Source: Eopsaltria australis
Taxonomy: Eukaryota > Chordata > Aves > Passeriformes > Petroicidae
Reading direction: 5' to 3'
DNA length: 64,000 bases
NCBI GenBank assembly: GCA_034509425.1
Contig: JAVTVJ010000075.1
Span: 492,501-556,500 of the forward strand
Shown here in pieces: positions 25,086 to 37,970 of this stretch. The position numbers and the translations under genes were made by a program. The notes below the pieces were generated by a model that worked only from the letters and a program-made list of their open reading frames with translations, searched no databases and was not told the origin of the DNA. Within the stretch, counting starts at the first letter, position 1, and the number at the start of each line of letters is the position of its first letter.

Positions 25086-28000
25086 AAACATAGCTCAAAA
25101 TGTAATCCAGGAAACATAGCTTAAAAGATGTTAACTACTGTGGTATTTTCTCATATGAGAGAATGGGCCCTTGCAATGTTGTCTCCAATGTGGTGTCTAA
25201 AGGAAGGTATGGAAAGCTCAGGAAAGGATCTCTATTGACTAGACTCAGTATCTCACACTAGAAGAAAAATATTTTGCTCTTTACAGTTCTTTCTAATACT
25301 TGATGTTGGTTAGGTACAAAATTATTTCTAAGGTTTTTTGAACAGATATACCATTAATGGTAACTATTCATGGGTGGGCATTTTATCCTCGTTAGCATTC
25401 ACTTTAAATTCAGAAAACTCATTTGACACCACAAAAGAGGATATGAATGAAGGACATAAAGACAGACTCAAAAAGAATAAGATGACCATATTAGCTGTTC
25501 AATAATTTATTTCTACTGTTTTCAGTGCTATGTCAACTGCTTATGGCATGTGCTGAGTAGAGGACAGAGGGCTGTGACGGATATCAGCATCCATGAGAGC
25601 TCCCAGAAACATAACCTAGGAAGACTATTTCCCCTCTAGACCATGGAAAAAGAGGTTGTTACTCTGATTATGAGAAAATTAAATGAAGTCTCAATGCTAA
25701 CTCATCAGCTTCTTGCTCAGAAGGTTAACTGCAATCTATTTTCACTTACTTGAGTTCAGGTTTAGTGCTTTTTGAAAGCATAGGAATTAATCCTATACCT
25801 GTGGTCTTAATATTTACACAAGAAGCATATTCTTCCCAGCTATATAGAGGAATTGTAGACCTTTCAACTTCCCAAGACCTCTGTGCATGTGATCCTGCAT
25901 GTGAGGTCACTGCAGAACAAGGGAAAGGGGAGAGCTGTGTGGGAGGCATGTAGCCCCTCACATAACAGCAGAGAGTCCATGTTCCAGATATGGCTCTGTC
26001 TGGGCCCTTTTGACTGCCACATTTACACTTCTAAAGAGCAGCCTGGAGCAGCAGTTTCTCTCCCACTCCATGATTTCCCATGGCCCAGGCTACAGCTAAC
26101 TGTCTATAGGTCTGTCTGGCACGAGGGATCATGAAGCAGAACAGAAATTGTGGGGCCCAAAAGTAAAGCTGCAAGTGCATGACTTGTTTTCTGAAAATAC
26201 ATGGGACAGTGTGAAAGAAGTCAGACAAATGTCTCTTTCTCAGTGTTTGAGACTTGGCAGGTCTGCTAGCTGTAGAGCTCAGCAGCCTATATAGCAACTT
26301 CTCTTTGCCATCCAAGTTCAGTTGATTATTCACTGCAAGGCAGCCAAAAAAAAAGAATGGCGATAGAGGGCAATGAAGTCATATTGCTCCCCCTCCAACA
26401 GATTTCAGCTTGATCTCCCATATCCATATTTGGATTTCAATGGGACTCTCTACAAGTGCTGTGGATTCTGACATACAACTGCAGGCAGATTTTCTACATT
26501 TAAATTTGCTCTGTAAAAAACAAAGGCAGCAAAATCAGCTACTTTCATTCATTGAAATGTAAATAGACATGTATGACAACAACTGTAGAGATTATAAAAA
26601 TTATAACATACATTTGCCTAAGTATTTTATTTATTCATCTGAGGTACTTTTTTATATATGTATTATCTTCAGCTTTCCCAGTAATTTCCAAACCAAGACT
26701 TCTCAGGGAAGTGAGGTTTAGAAATTTGTGCTCTATTAGTATTAAAGCCTTTTCTGAGCTGATGGAATTTTCAAAACTGCTTTTGTCTGTTGCTATCCCA
26801 ATTTTTATACTGTTAATATTACTTCCAGTTTATTTCAGAATTTCTGGCTTTCATAATTACACTTAAGTTTGTTTTGCAAAGATTTTGCTCCAACTGACCA
26901 CCCCAGATTAGAGCAAGACCTAATGTATTATTTCTGTTATATCTGTAGTTTGGAGGACAAAGGAATTCACAGACTGCCCACAGTATTTTTTAGTTTCTGT
27001 TCAGGGTATTTCTTTCTTGACAGTGCAATGCACCTGTTTTGATAATCTACCCTTGGAAGTTAATGGAGCCTGTGAATTTCCAGATGGCTGTGGGAAAGAA
27101 GGCTGTGTAGTAAACAGATCTCTCTACTGACAGTCTGATGAGACTTTCTATTGATCTCTTATCCTGAGACCCCAGTTCACAATTCCTACATGATCTCTTA
27201 TCACGTGATTTGTTTCCATTGGTCACTCGGGTTTACACAGCACCATTGGTGAATAGTACCCAAAATATTATCTCATTTACATTTGATTATATTAAAAAAC
27301 CAATATGCCACTAGAATTCTCATCAATTGCATGAAAGTAGGAGGAGGAAATTTAGCAATTGTGAAATTACTGATTCTTTTGAGAAGTGAACCTTTTTGAA
27401 GATAGAGACAATATTTTGATGGATAGAGGTGCAAGGGAAATATTAATTTGCCACAGAAGAATCTGCAGAAAAAGTGGGTGAAAAAGTTCCACTTGAACCT
27501 CCAACAACTGCAGAACAGATAGTTCTGAGTCCCACAAAACAAACAGAAGAGAGAGAAAATAAGAAAAACAGTTTACGTTGGGGTAAGAAGGACAATGAGA
27601 AAGGGACGAGTAAATGTCCAGTTTTCTCAATTCATGATATGCTAGCCTGGAAAAAAATGTTAATATTTTCTGTCTTTTAGTGTGCTGTTGGAAATTCAGC
27701 CTGACATTTTCTCTCGATGTTGTCTAAGATCAGGTACCTAAGTTAATTTTTGATCCGTCATTATTCTTAACCATGGTAGTTCGAGGTTCCCAACAAAGAT
27801 TCATCACTACATTCAATGTTGCACAAATCTGTGTAAAGACAAAGACTTAACAACAACATCTTTGTTATTATCAAGTCAGCAATCTGATTTTCTTATTTAC
27901 TAGGCACTGCCATATCCTATGGATTTAGTGAGAGACCTGTGGATTGAGCCTTAAGGAAATCAGGTGGGACATTTCGCAATATTTTTTTTCCCAACACAAT

Positions 28001-31000
28001 TTATAAAATATTCTTCCCACTTTATCTGACTGAAAAGGTGTTAAGGGCCAAAATTCTGCTGTGATTGCTAGCATCAGTCTGCAAAACACTGAAAATTATA
28101 AAGAATAAACGTTAACCACAGTGTCCTCACCAAGTCCCCATTGCCTATCTAATATTCCTCCAACAACTTCACAGGGTGTTGTGTTTACCCCTGCTTCTGT
28201 GCTGTGTTGTTTTGTAATTTCAGGGCTTTGTTAAGAGTGGAAGGTATCACAGAAGTATCTGCATTTAAGTGGTGAGGGAAGATTCCTGCACTGTAGTGTA
28301 CTGGACCATGCTAGCACATGTTGATGGTTCCGGCAGTTAGGGAAGCTAACAAGATTCAAAATTTCATTGTTGGAGGGTTTTTTAAATGTGTTATTTTTGT
28401 CGTGGTAGACCTAAAACTAGTTGGACTGGGGAAATGTCACTTTGCCCCATGAAAATACCCAACACATATAAAAAACATGATGCAGTCTTTAATTGTATGA
28501 ATACACAAATTTTTCTCTCCTTCTAGTCAAAGGATACAAGTTTTTTTTCACCACAAAAACAATAGAATGGAACTGAGAATGAAGAAAAGAAAATATCTGG
28601 CATTCTCTACCTTCAAAGCCCTTTACTTAGCAACCTATAAAGTGTTTTTTGAGCCTAGCTATTGTCTGTATATGAGGTCATAACACTACACCAGGCAAAT
28701 CTGAAGTTGAATTTAGTTTTTGAATATGCAAAAGTATGCTATATAGCTGGTTAATGACAGAACTTTGCTCTTGTCTCAGCCATCTCTGAAAACCCCACTT
28801 GCAATATTTCTGTCACAAAAGATTGCATTATATACTTCATACTGCTGCCATAGCCCAAACTTCCTAAATGTTCAGTTTTAGTAGTTCCTTCATTTTGGCC
28901 ACTGCCTTCAGGGACCCAGTATCTGAAATATCTGTTTGCCTAACAAAAAGTTTAAAAAAAGGCTGAGCTATCTTCCCACTGCACATGGTATGCAACCAAA
29001 GTATAAATATTTCACTTGATATTTGTTATCTCTTTTGATGGCTTAGAAACTTCAAGACAAGTTATCTAAATAATTCCAGTGTTACATTCCTATCTCAAGT
29101 CTTACCTCTCTAATACTTATCACACTGAGTGCTCTACAGCTTTCTATCCCTTCCTTCATCCGGAGGAACATTTATCTTTACTCATCAAAAAAATTCTCCC
29201 GTCAAAATAGCAGTATGTCTGTTAAATACATACATAATAAAAATAGCCTTTGTAGAAACCCAACATACTACATGTTGATATAGTGCTGATCCAGAGATTC
29301 ATTAAAAAGAATTTCCCCATTCACTTTCCGTGTAAATATTTGAAGATGGGGCCTTCTTATAAATTTGTCAAAAGACTTCCAAAGTCATGCTGCACTGCAT
29401 GTGCATGTGTCTTTATCTTCTTGTATTTATGCTCTGACACTGACTTGAAGTTGAATCGAATCAGTGAATCTTTCACTCAGTGGCTGCACTGAGTGACCTA
29501 TGTGAAAATAACTTCAAATCCATTCCCATGGCCAGGTTTAGAACCAACCACGATGTCAACAGATGACTTTTCAACAGTGCTCACCACTTTCACTGAGCTC
29601 TTTTAAAATCCTGGTCTCTGTGCACAAATGTTTGCCTTGCATACCCTGCCCACAACCCTGCTGACACATTTGCTGTCTGTTTCAGCTGAAAGCACTGAAG
29701 AGCACTCCGCAGAGTAACTTGCAAGACAGGTTTGATGCTAGATCCTGTGGAAAGGCTTGGTTCCCTCTTTTTTCATTTGAGTGACTCTTGTTGGTGTTTA
29801 AGCAGAGAGATGTCAGTCTTTAGGCATCTCTGACATCTTCAAGGGCAACTAAATTAAAATACTTGTCTGTTAAACCAAGAAACCCTTGCCAAAATCCAAG
29901 CCTACTGAAAGCTTGTGACTATCTTTGTTGGATCTAGTTCTCAAAGATGACTCTCCATTGGCTTTTTTTGAGACTTGGATCAAGTTCCAAGTACATAAAT
30001 CATGTCAAAAGACCAAGCAATTTATTTTATTTGTATGAGACATGCATGAGAAGTCATATCAGAAAACTCCCCATTACCATTAATGAATCACACATGTGTG
30101 TCTATATATATATAGGTCAAGCTTAGTCTGCAAACCAAAGGACACACCAATTTTTAAATCCTTGCCAATTGCATACATAGTTTCCATAGGTTTGTCTTTG
30201 TTCCTTCCGATTAGGAAGTGAGTAGAAACTCCTGAAGGGCTAAACAACTTTTAAACTTCTCTGAGGAAAGTAAACCAAAGCCGTTCTGGTGAAACCAAAT
30301 GATCTGTTAACACTAAATTTGATCCAAGTGCTGCCCTGCTGGTTTTGGGTTTTTTCCCTGCAGCTCAGACACCAACCTTGGTGCTTTTCATTTACAGTAC
30401 TGTAGTAGCTACACAGATACTCCAGTTTGTTGTCTTCTAACATAGGCTAAGAAAGAAAGTTAATGTTTCCATATAGGAAAAACTTTCAACCAATGATGCA
30501 TGTAAAATGCTGTTCTGTTGATTGAGTAGTTGGGGTTTTTGATATGGCACCACCTTACATTCCACTGTTTCTGAAGATCTTGGATCAGTCCCACCTGTTC
30601 ATATCCTAAGCCTGGAGACCCCAGTCTTGAATTACCTCTCATTACACAATGAACATTAATGATTTTATGACCTAACGTTTTTTCTTTCAAATAATTTAAG
30701 CAAGGTACATAGGCAAACTGTTAACATCTGTTATCAATACACTATGTTTAGGGACTTGGGTTTATCACATACACAGCTTCTCTAATAGTACACATGGTGA
30801 TATTCCTAATAGCATACGGTTAACAATAGTCATTTAAGCTAAATGCACAGATAAATACATCTAACTATCATTTGTACAGCTGTGAATTAGTTTCAGAAAG
30901 TTTATTCATGTATCTACTTATTTCTACAATAAACTACAGAAATACATTTTCTGGTAATATTTTAAGTGCTTCAGAAAGACAGGTGGGATCTTTAGATAAA

Positions 31001-34000
31001 GACTCACTTATGCTAACCCGCCGTCAAAAGTAATTTTAAATCTTTCTTGAAGCTTCTAACAGTTAAAAGATGAAGTCTGCCATTTGCTGGAATATTGTAA
31101 CAACTCTTAGTTTTTTTGGTACAGATACTACAGATACTGATTTTAAAAAAGCAATAAAAAAACCCTGAAGGTGTGGACAGTTAACATTAAAAAAATCCTT
31201 AACTGCAAAATAACATGATAAGAATTAACATCTGGAAAGGTATTATGCTCTTTCTCTTTTAGATAACATGAATTGGTTTTTTAAAGCTTGATTTCTGGAT
31301 GTTGGCTGGAAGCCAAAAGAAGAAAAAAAGCTCTGAATTCTTCTGCGTGGTTGGTTTCTGAAGAAGTCACCTAAGCATCAATAAGTGTCAGAGGAAATCA
31401 AAGGATTTCCATTTCAGAAAAACTGGCTCCAAAAAATTGTTCTTAGTGCATAAGCATGGTGAAGATGAGGTGAGTTTCATCATTCCCTGATTCCAGGAAC
31501 TGTCAGGGGCTACAACAGCCTCAGTCAAAACAGTATGAACTGGAGGACTCTTGGAGTTACTGTAAATCTACTGGTTGATAACAGGCTCTTCAGAACTACA
31601 TCTAGAAATCAGTGGAGCACAGATGTGCTCAGGAAATAGCTTGATATGTGCATGCCCAGTTTAGGTGTCTTTACTAATCTTGGTGCTAGTTGCTCACTGT
31701 ACAGTGACCACTGTATTGTGCCAACATAGGACCCACTTTTCTACTTCCTTTTGAGACTGAGCGTGGAACAGATTCTAAAGATGCACCAAACAATTTTGTA
31801 GGGGCATCTGTAAATTTATACATAGCAACTAAGGAAAACAGTATTGTTATCCAGCCACTGAGGCACTGATTTTTTCAGAGCTAAATTCAGTAAAGGTGGA
31901 AATCAACATTTTAAAGATGCCTTTTGTGGCATTCAGAAAATGCAGATCATTAATTTCTGAGCAGAAGCAGGGGCCTAAGCCAAACACACCAGGATAAAAA
32001 GTCAGTGCTCTGAAGTCTACACATTAGGCTTGAGAGCAAAAGCTGGATTTCATTGGAGCTGTGTCATTAGCACCAAGAAAAGTCTTGCCCCTCAAATTTC
32101 CTGTGGCCAGGGCACAGGCACAGAGGACATGGATGTACTGAGAGATGGCATTAGAAAAAGCTGCTCAAAGAAGAACTGATGTTTGCAGGGCCAGGAAAAG
32201 CCTCTGGCTAATGCAACACAAGGTGGTGGCAATGTAGGGGAGGTGAAAAAAGCCCCATTCCCCTGGGAAGAAAAGAGGCTCAGTAATGTTCCCTTCTGGG
32301 AATGCTTCTGGACTGCACAAAAAGATACTTCTGCATAGAAAAATACATGTGCTTATCAGCTATGTTAAAACATATGCCAATTTAATTTTTAATCTTTCCT
32401 AGATGTCTGTCCCTATATCTACAGTACCAAGATTTGTAAATGATAAAGACAGAAAAATATCTCATTCATCTGCACATATTGATTAACACTAGGATTTTAC
32501 CTTAGGCTGTTGGCTGAAAACCTGTTTTTATTCAAGGTGGATTCATGTGATCACTACAGTGTGCTCTGGTCATTGGTGTAGTCTTGGGGCATCTATGTGA
32601 TTAACTCTCCCTCATTGCACATCAGTGGCAAGTTAAGTTTTTCCTAACAACCTATGTGGATGCATATAACTTTACTACAATATATGAAGCATGTCCAATA
32701 AAAAGGAACATTGATGGGTACTTTAGTTCTACACTGCATCAAGATTTCGTACAGGCTAGACCAAGGAGAAAGAGAATTTGATCATTAAAGCAACTACATT
32801 CTCCAAGCCTTTCCCAGCACTCTATATCCATGTTAAAACAAAGAAATCAAAATAAATTAAATCTGAAAGCTGATGCACAAGATCAAGAGTGAAAGAAAAT
32901 AAGGTATTTGACGTATTAAGTATTTAAATATATTCACCATATCGGCCACATCACAGTTAATAGGCTGAAAGCAAGAATGCCCAAGTTTAAAAAAAAAGAA
33001 CCACATAAACTTACAGAGATCACCATACCTTCCCAAGACTGCTATGAATTCCAGATTTCTGGGTTTGAGGTGATACTGATACACAGTTTTGGGTATAGTT
33101 ACATAAATTAGATCTCAAATCAAAATGCCACTTTCTTTTCATAGTTTTCCTTTCCCTTGGGACCAAGAGTATTGGCCAGTGCTGAAAACAGCCTTGGGAC
33201 ACAGCATCCTGCAATTCTACTATCTTCCTAAGTCCCACCAGTTCCAAAGGTTAATCTTTTATGTTTAAAATAAGGCAGATGTGGATGAGACAACTCTACT
33301 GTCTCAATTCCAAGCATGCCCATGTGCTATTTTCTAAATCCAGCCGAAACCAGGCTTACTTTAGTCTCCTGTACTTTAAGGGCAAAAATCTTTGGCACCG
33401 TGACAAAATATGAATCCTGTTGCAGCAGTTCTTAAAAGCCATGTCAACAAAATTTGACATCTTAACTTAAAGTGCTGATGAAGATGAGTGAGCTCAAAAT
33501 GAGAAATTACATGGGCAAAGGCTTTGCAACTCCTTTCAGACAACTCTTCCATGGGCACATGATTTAAAACATTTCAACAATTCACTTTACTGTAGAAGAC
33601 CACAATAAACACATGGAAATTCAAAGTCAGTACGTGGAAGCCAGAAATATCCAGAGAAAGACTGACATGCCACTGTGACTCCTAGAGGCCAATGCCTTCA
33701 CGTTAAAATGTCCTGATTCAATAAAGCAGAAAAGAGTACAATATGGCAAAAAGGTTTTCGTTTCCACATCTCTCCATCATTGATCAATACATTACTTTCT
33801 ATGTTCTTTGAAAATATAATGTAACATTAAAGAATTTTCCAACATTTAAATAGTAATTTAACATCTTCTAGGCATTTAATAAAACAAAAAGGTAGAAATT
33901 AGTTATTTAATACATAATATTGCAAATATTGATTTTAGTGTAGATTTCAGTGACTCATGAACTCCATAATGCATAATAGAATAAACCTAAACCAGTCCAT

Positions 34001-34661
34001 TCACACAATTCTGCTGTCATCACATAAGAGCTTTGCTCCACTTTCATTTATACACTACCACAAAAAACTCTTAGTCCACAATATAATCTCCCTTTCACTA
34101 ACTTTCCATTTAATTTGATTTTACAGTGGCATAAATTACATCCACAGGAGATTCAGTGTAGGATTTCTATTTACGAGCCACAAAGTTGTTTCCTAGTAAT
34201 GTGCACTATTACCCAAAAGTGGTACCTAAATTATGCCCATAAGAACTTCAGTGTCCTCACTAAACACACTGTAGTCAATCCAGATGAAAAGATGCTGTGA
34301 CAAGGCTTTGTCTTAAGTTTACCTAAATTATTCAAATTCTTTAGCAGAGGACATAGTGTTGAGGTGGACATCATCGATGCAAATGACATTTTCCTATGTG
34401 ACTTGTGCATGCAATATGGATCTCTTTCATTCGCAAGTGACATTGTGCAAAAAATGAGCTTGTGCATTCACATACAGAACACTGCTGCTCTTCTTCACCA
34501 TTAAAATGGCCTAATGGGACCAAAACCAGGCAGACTTACACAACTGGAAGAGAGCCAGTGATGCTAGATCTAGAGCACAGTCCTGAGTACAGTAATATGT
34601 CAAAGCAAAAAAAGGGGTGATCAGACAGCTGTTGCTTTCTGACACCACCAGCTACCTCCTA

Positions 34662-34683
34662 TCTACACCAGAGCTGGTGTAGA
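34662..34683. other. Perfect inverted repeat, 10-bp arms, 2-base spacer
   Basis: TCTACACCAG and CTGGTGTAGA flank AG. The GGTGT cores in inverted orientation resemble paired T-box half-sites. The sequence could also be a relic of an old repeat that contains TTACACCAGTGTAA-type words. Confidence 0.55.
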
Positions 34684-35821
34684 AACAGCATCTGTGTCAA
34701 GGTGCCATAGACAGATGTTTTGGGGTCACTCTGCTGTGTGTCAGTGACAGCTGGGAATCAAATCCTTTTACGTAAAGTGCCTTTATATGCTAAGGAGGCC
34801 TCTCACAAATTGTAGCTAGTGCATCTCTAAATAAACTTTGAGGGGTCACCCCTAAGGGAGGAGAGTTAAGTACCATTTCCAAACCACTATATATACTGTT
34901 CATATGACAATCCTGTTGTGGTGGAGAAAAGAGTTGCAGCTAACATAGCCAAAAGTGAGTAATGATTACACAAAAACTACTTTTCTGGTTTCATTGTAGT
35001 ATCTGACTTTAGTTACTCTCTGCATGGATGTATCTGCTACCTGATGGGTTAAGACCTATTCACCTTGCCTGTGTGAGTAACCCACCGCAGCGGGTTTGGG
35101 TAAATGGAGTGAGCATTACTTCGTCTTCAAGCAGAATATAAAAGCATCTTTAAACAGTTCAGTATCAGAAGCAGAGTAGCGTGATAAAAGTAAGATATGC
35201 CTTTCTAACAAACAGAAAAGGTTCCTCTTCTGCTGTCAGATGTACAGATGTTCTTCATGGACATAGCTTCTGCAGGCCCTACAGCATGTCTCTGTCAGGA
35301 GGAATCTCACTGACTTAAGACCCCTTGGATAGTCAGCAAACTAGGGATAAAGTCATACTTTCAGTCTCAGCCTCTGACACTGTGCATGTACTTATATGTA
35401 CAAGTACTTATAATGACTCAAAAAATATTATGTTGAATCACTATGGGGGGCAGGGGAGGGAGTGGAGGCAGTGGAGAATAAAAGTAGTCTTTTTCAAGAA
35501 TGAGTGTTTGACCTGCAAGCTGGTAATGGAAAAAAAATGAATTCAGGAGGTTCATAAGTATTGTAACAGATTAGAAAAGGGTTTTTTTCTGGAGTAAATT
35601 TTGCTTTTAAAAACTCAAGAGCCTTGAAGTTTTGATTATTGTTAGTTAAATACACATATATATGAATTAGTGTAGGCAGTATTTTATTAGTATTTTTAGG
35701 CAGTATTAGTGATGCTAGTGAGAATAAAATATAATGTATTAGACAGCATCAGTCTCTGAACCTTCCTAACACCAAAAGAAAATGCATATATCACAGGGCC
35801 ACTGAGATAAAGTAACACTCA

Positions 35822-35833
35822 GCCCTAGAGGGC
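35822..35833 (+). promoter_or_regulatory. CTCF-like core
   Basis: GCCCTAGAGGGC agrees with 10 of 12 positions of the CTCF core CCASYAGRKGGC. It lies at the left edge of the CNE-like block 35850-36340. A match of this quality can arise by chance. Confidence 0.22.
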
Positions 35834-35849
35834 ACAGATTTCGTCTTTA

Positions 35850-36340
35850 TGTAAATCAGTGCCTGTCACTGCATGCATGATTCACTGCTCAGAGTGTACT
35901 CTTCTGTGACGAATGAGTCCCGCTTAATTTGGCAGTGATTATGCGGGTTGCTGGCCCTCTAAACCCCTTTGAACTTGTAATTGCTGCTGGTTTAAATAAT
36001 GAACATTAAGGGGAGGTGGATTCATAAAACTGTGGATAATTACAATTTTTTTCTTTTTTCCTTTGTTTTTTTTTTTTTCTTTTTTCTCTTTTTTTTTTTC
36101 CTTAATGGAAATAAAAGGCTTCGGAGGCCACTGATAACTGTATCGTACCAGGCTGTTACCGAAATAAAACTGCAGTCTTGTTCAGTCTTGGGGAAGGAAA
36201 GGGAATGGAAAGGAGAAGAGGAAAAAAGAGAATAGCTTGGATGCCAGTAGAAAAGGAGGAGCAAAGGCATTCATGAATATTCATAGCCAGTCACATCTGT
36301 AGCAGGCTTGCTTTCCACCTTTTTTTCTTTGCAGTTCAAC
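35850..36340. promoter_or_regulatory. CNE-like block with POU-type palindrome
   Basis: Complex, CpG-containing sequence (TGACGAATGAGTCCCGC, ATTATGCGGGTTGC, TTCGGAGGCCAC, TATCGTACCAGG, TTACCGAAAT) flanks a T-rich tract. ATGAATATTCAT at 36273-36284 is a perfect 12-bp palindrome like POU dimer (MORE-type) sites. This is among the strongest enhancer-like stretches in the window by appearance. Confidence 0.45.
36045..36102. repeat. T-rich polypyrimidine tract
   Basis: Nearly 60 bases of T interrupted by C and one G (TTTTTTTCTTTTTTCC, TTTGTTTTTT and similar) sit inside the CNE-like block 35850-36340. On the minus (MEIS2 sense) strand it is A-rich, so it is not an acceptor tract. Confidence 0.9.
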
Positions 36341-36479
36341 ATGGACAAGAAGTGCTAACAAAAGAAGGTGATTGTGCAGTTCTATCAGGCTCCAGGTTTA
36401 ATCTTTACAGAGCATATGGGTGAACTTTTTTTTCTAATTTTCAAAGAGTCACATTTTTTAAAAGTTGTGAATATCTTTA

Positions 36480-37340
36480 ACCAAAGGAAATGTTCCCTCT
36501 CCCTCCCCCCGCCCATGCTGCTTTTTAAAAATTATGTTCCTGTAATTATGAATGTGAGGGAGTCAGTTGCCAAGGAAGCATGATGTGTAACATGCAGCAA
36601 ATTTGTTTCTCCTCCCCTTTATGAGCACTTTACTAAATCCTCCAATATTCTTTGATCCGGTAAAATTTTGATTTGCGTGTGTAATGTATTGAAACAACGA
36701 TGACAACAAAAATTGTTATTGAGGAGGGGACAGAAACAAAAGTCAGCCAAGTCAGGCAGCTACTACCCAGAAACAACAAAGAATGAATGATAAATTTAGC
36801 AGCCTCATGTTCAATTTTCAAACAACACAGCAGAGATTTATAGCTTTGCTGCTCCCATGGTAAACGAAGCAGCACACAGAAAGCGTGTCTGTTTTTGATT
36901 TTGCTATGTTTTCCCCCTTTTTTGTTCTTTGCCTATTTGCAGTTGGGTTTTTTTTTTTAACTCTACATTTTCTTTATCCTGGTGTGAGATGAATATCAAA
37001 GGCCTAGTGCTGTTGGTAAGCCTCCAGCATACAAGGGCAGCTCAATGGGATGTTATTAGAACCTGCGTCACAACACGGCAGACTGTGATTAATAGCAACT
37101 GTATCAACGGTAGCAACTTCTCAACAACGCCCTCCAGCAGCTCTGAAGGGGCCATGTGAAGAAGAAGGGACGGGAAAAAGGAAAAAAAAATGTCTGCAAG
37201 AACTAGCTACTAAAGGTTTAGCTTTGCACATGATTAGGTTATGTCAAAACTGTGTGACTGCTTTCTACCAGGACACAGCAGGGATATCTATTTAAAAGCA
37301 CTCTACCAAATGTATGGGCTGATCAGTGTTTTATTTTGCC
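36480..37340. promoter_or_regulatory. CNE-like block, candidate enhancer
   Basis: Non-repetitive sequence contains TAATTATGAATG, a GATCCGG word, TTTGCGTGTGTAATG, CAACGATGACAAC, CCTGCGTCACAAC and ATCAACGGTAGCAAC. It is bounded by short T and A runs (around 36950 and 37180). It lies within 150 bases of the previous block, and the two may be one unit. Confidence 0.42.
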
Positions 37341-37854
37341 AGAATCAATCATGTGAGGAACAGGATCAGAGCAATGGAGAGTAGAGTTTTAACCAGGGTT
37401 CCCTTCAAATGAAGAAGAAAAAATTTTCCCAACACTTCATGAAAATTTCTTAGAAAACTGCAGGGCTGCTAAGTTCTTCCTGTTGCTACATGAAAGAAAG
37501 CAGGTTTAATTTAAAATCAGGTGTAAACTGATATCCTTGCTCTCTCTTCTTTCATTCCTTTTTTTTTTTTTTAATAGAGTTTAGAAAGTTAGGTCCACAC
37601 ATCAAGAAATGTGAAGCTTATTCAAATATCTCATTCCATATCAGAAAATATCCTAACAAATTTCCTCAATGATTCAAATAACCCAAAATTCAGCTCTTGC
37701 AACTGTAGCTCATGAATTTATGGTTTGGTCCATAGCAGGCCCAAAAATAAAATGTAAATGCGTCAATGGCTCTTAAACATTACGATCTGGATGTAAACTT
37801 CCAACTCTGAAAGTCTTTAAACTTCTGCCCACCAGAAGCCTGGACTGGGACTTC

Positions 37855-37970
37855 TGGGATCTTCCTACACTTGCATCATTTCTTGGCCTCATCACCACTC
37901 ACTGCTGACCCTTATCTGGCTCAGTGGAGCATTCATCTGGCCAGTACAGCAGATTTTATTCTGTGAAAAC
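37855..37970 (+). mobile_element. Degraded ancient LINE 3' tail (CR1/L3-like), tentative
   Basis: GATCTTCCTACACTTGCATC, CTTGGCCTCATCACCACTC and CATTCATCTGGCCAGTACAG, followed by a TTTTATTCTG end, follow in order a consensus I recall from amniote genomes: CACCTTCCTCTGAAGCATC, TACTGGCCACTGTC, GGACCATTGGTCTGACCCAG and a TTCTTATGTTC tail. Many substitutions and small gaps make the match moderate. I cannot name the subfamily without a library search. Confidence 0.45.

Noticed and set aside
36045..36102. T-rich tract as a polypyrimidine tract of a hidden plus-strand exon
   Set aside because: No AG acceptor followed by a credible open exon, and nothing else suggests a plus-strand gene.
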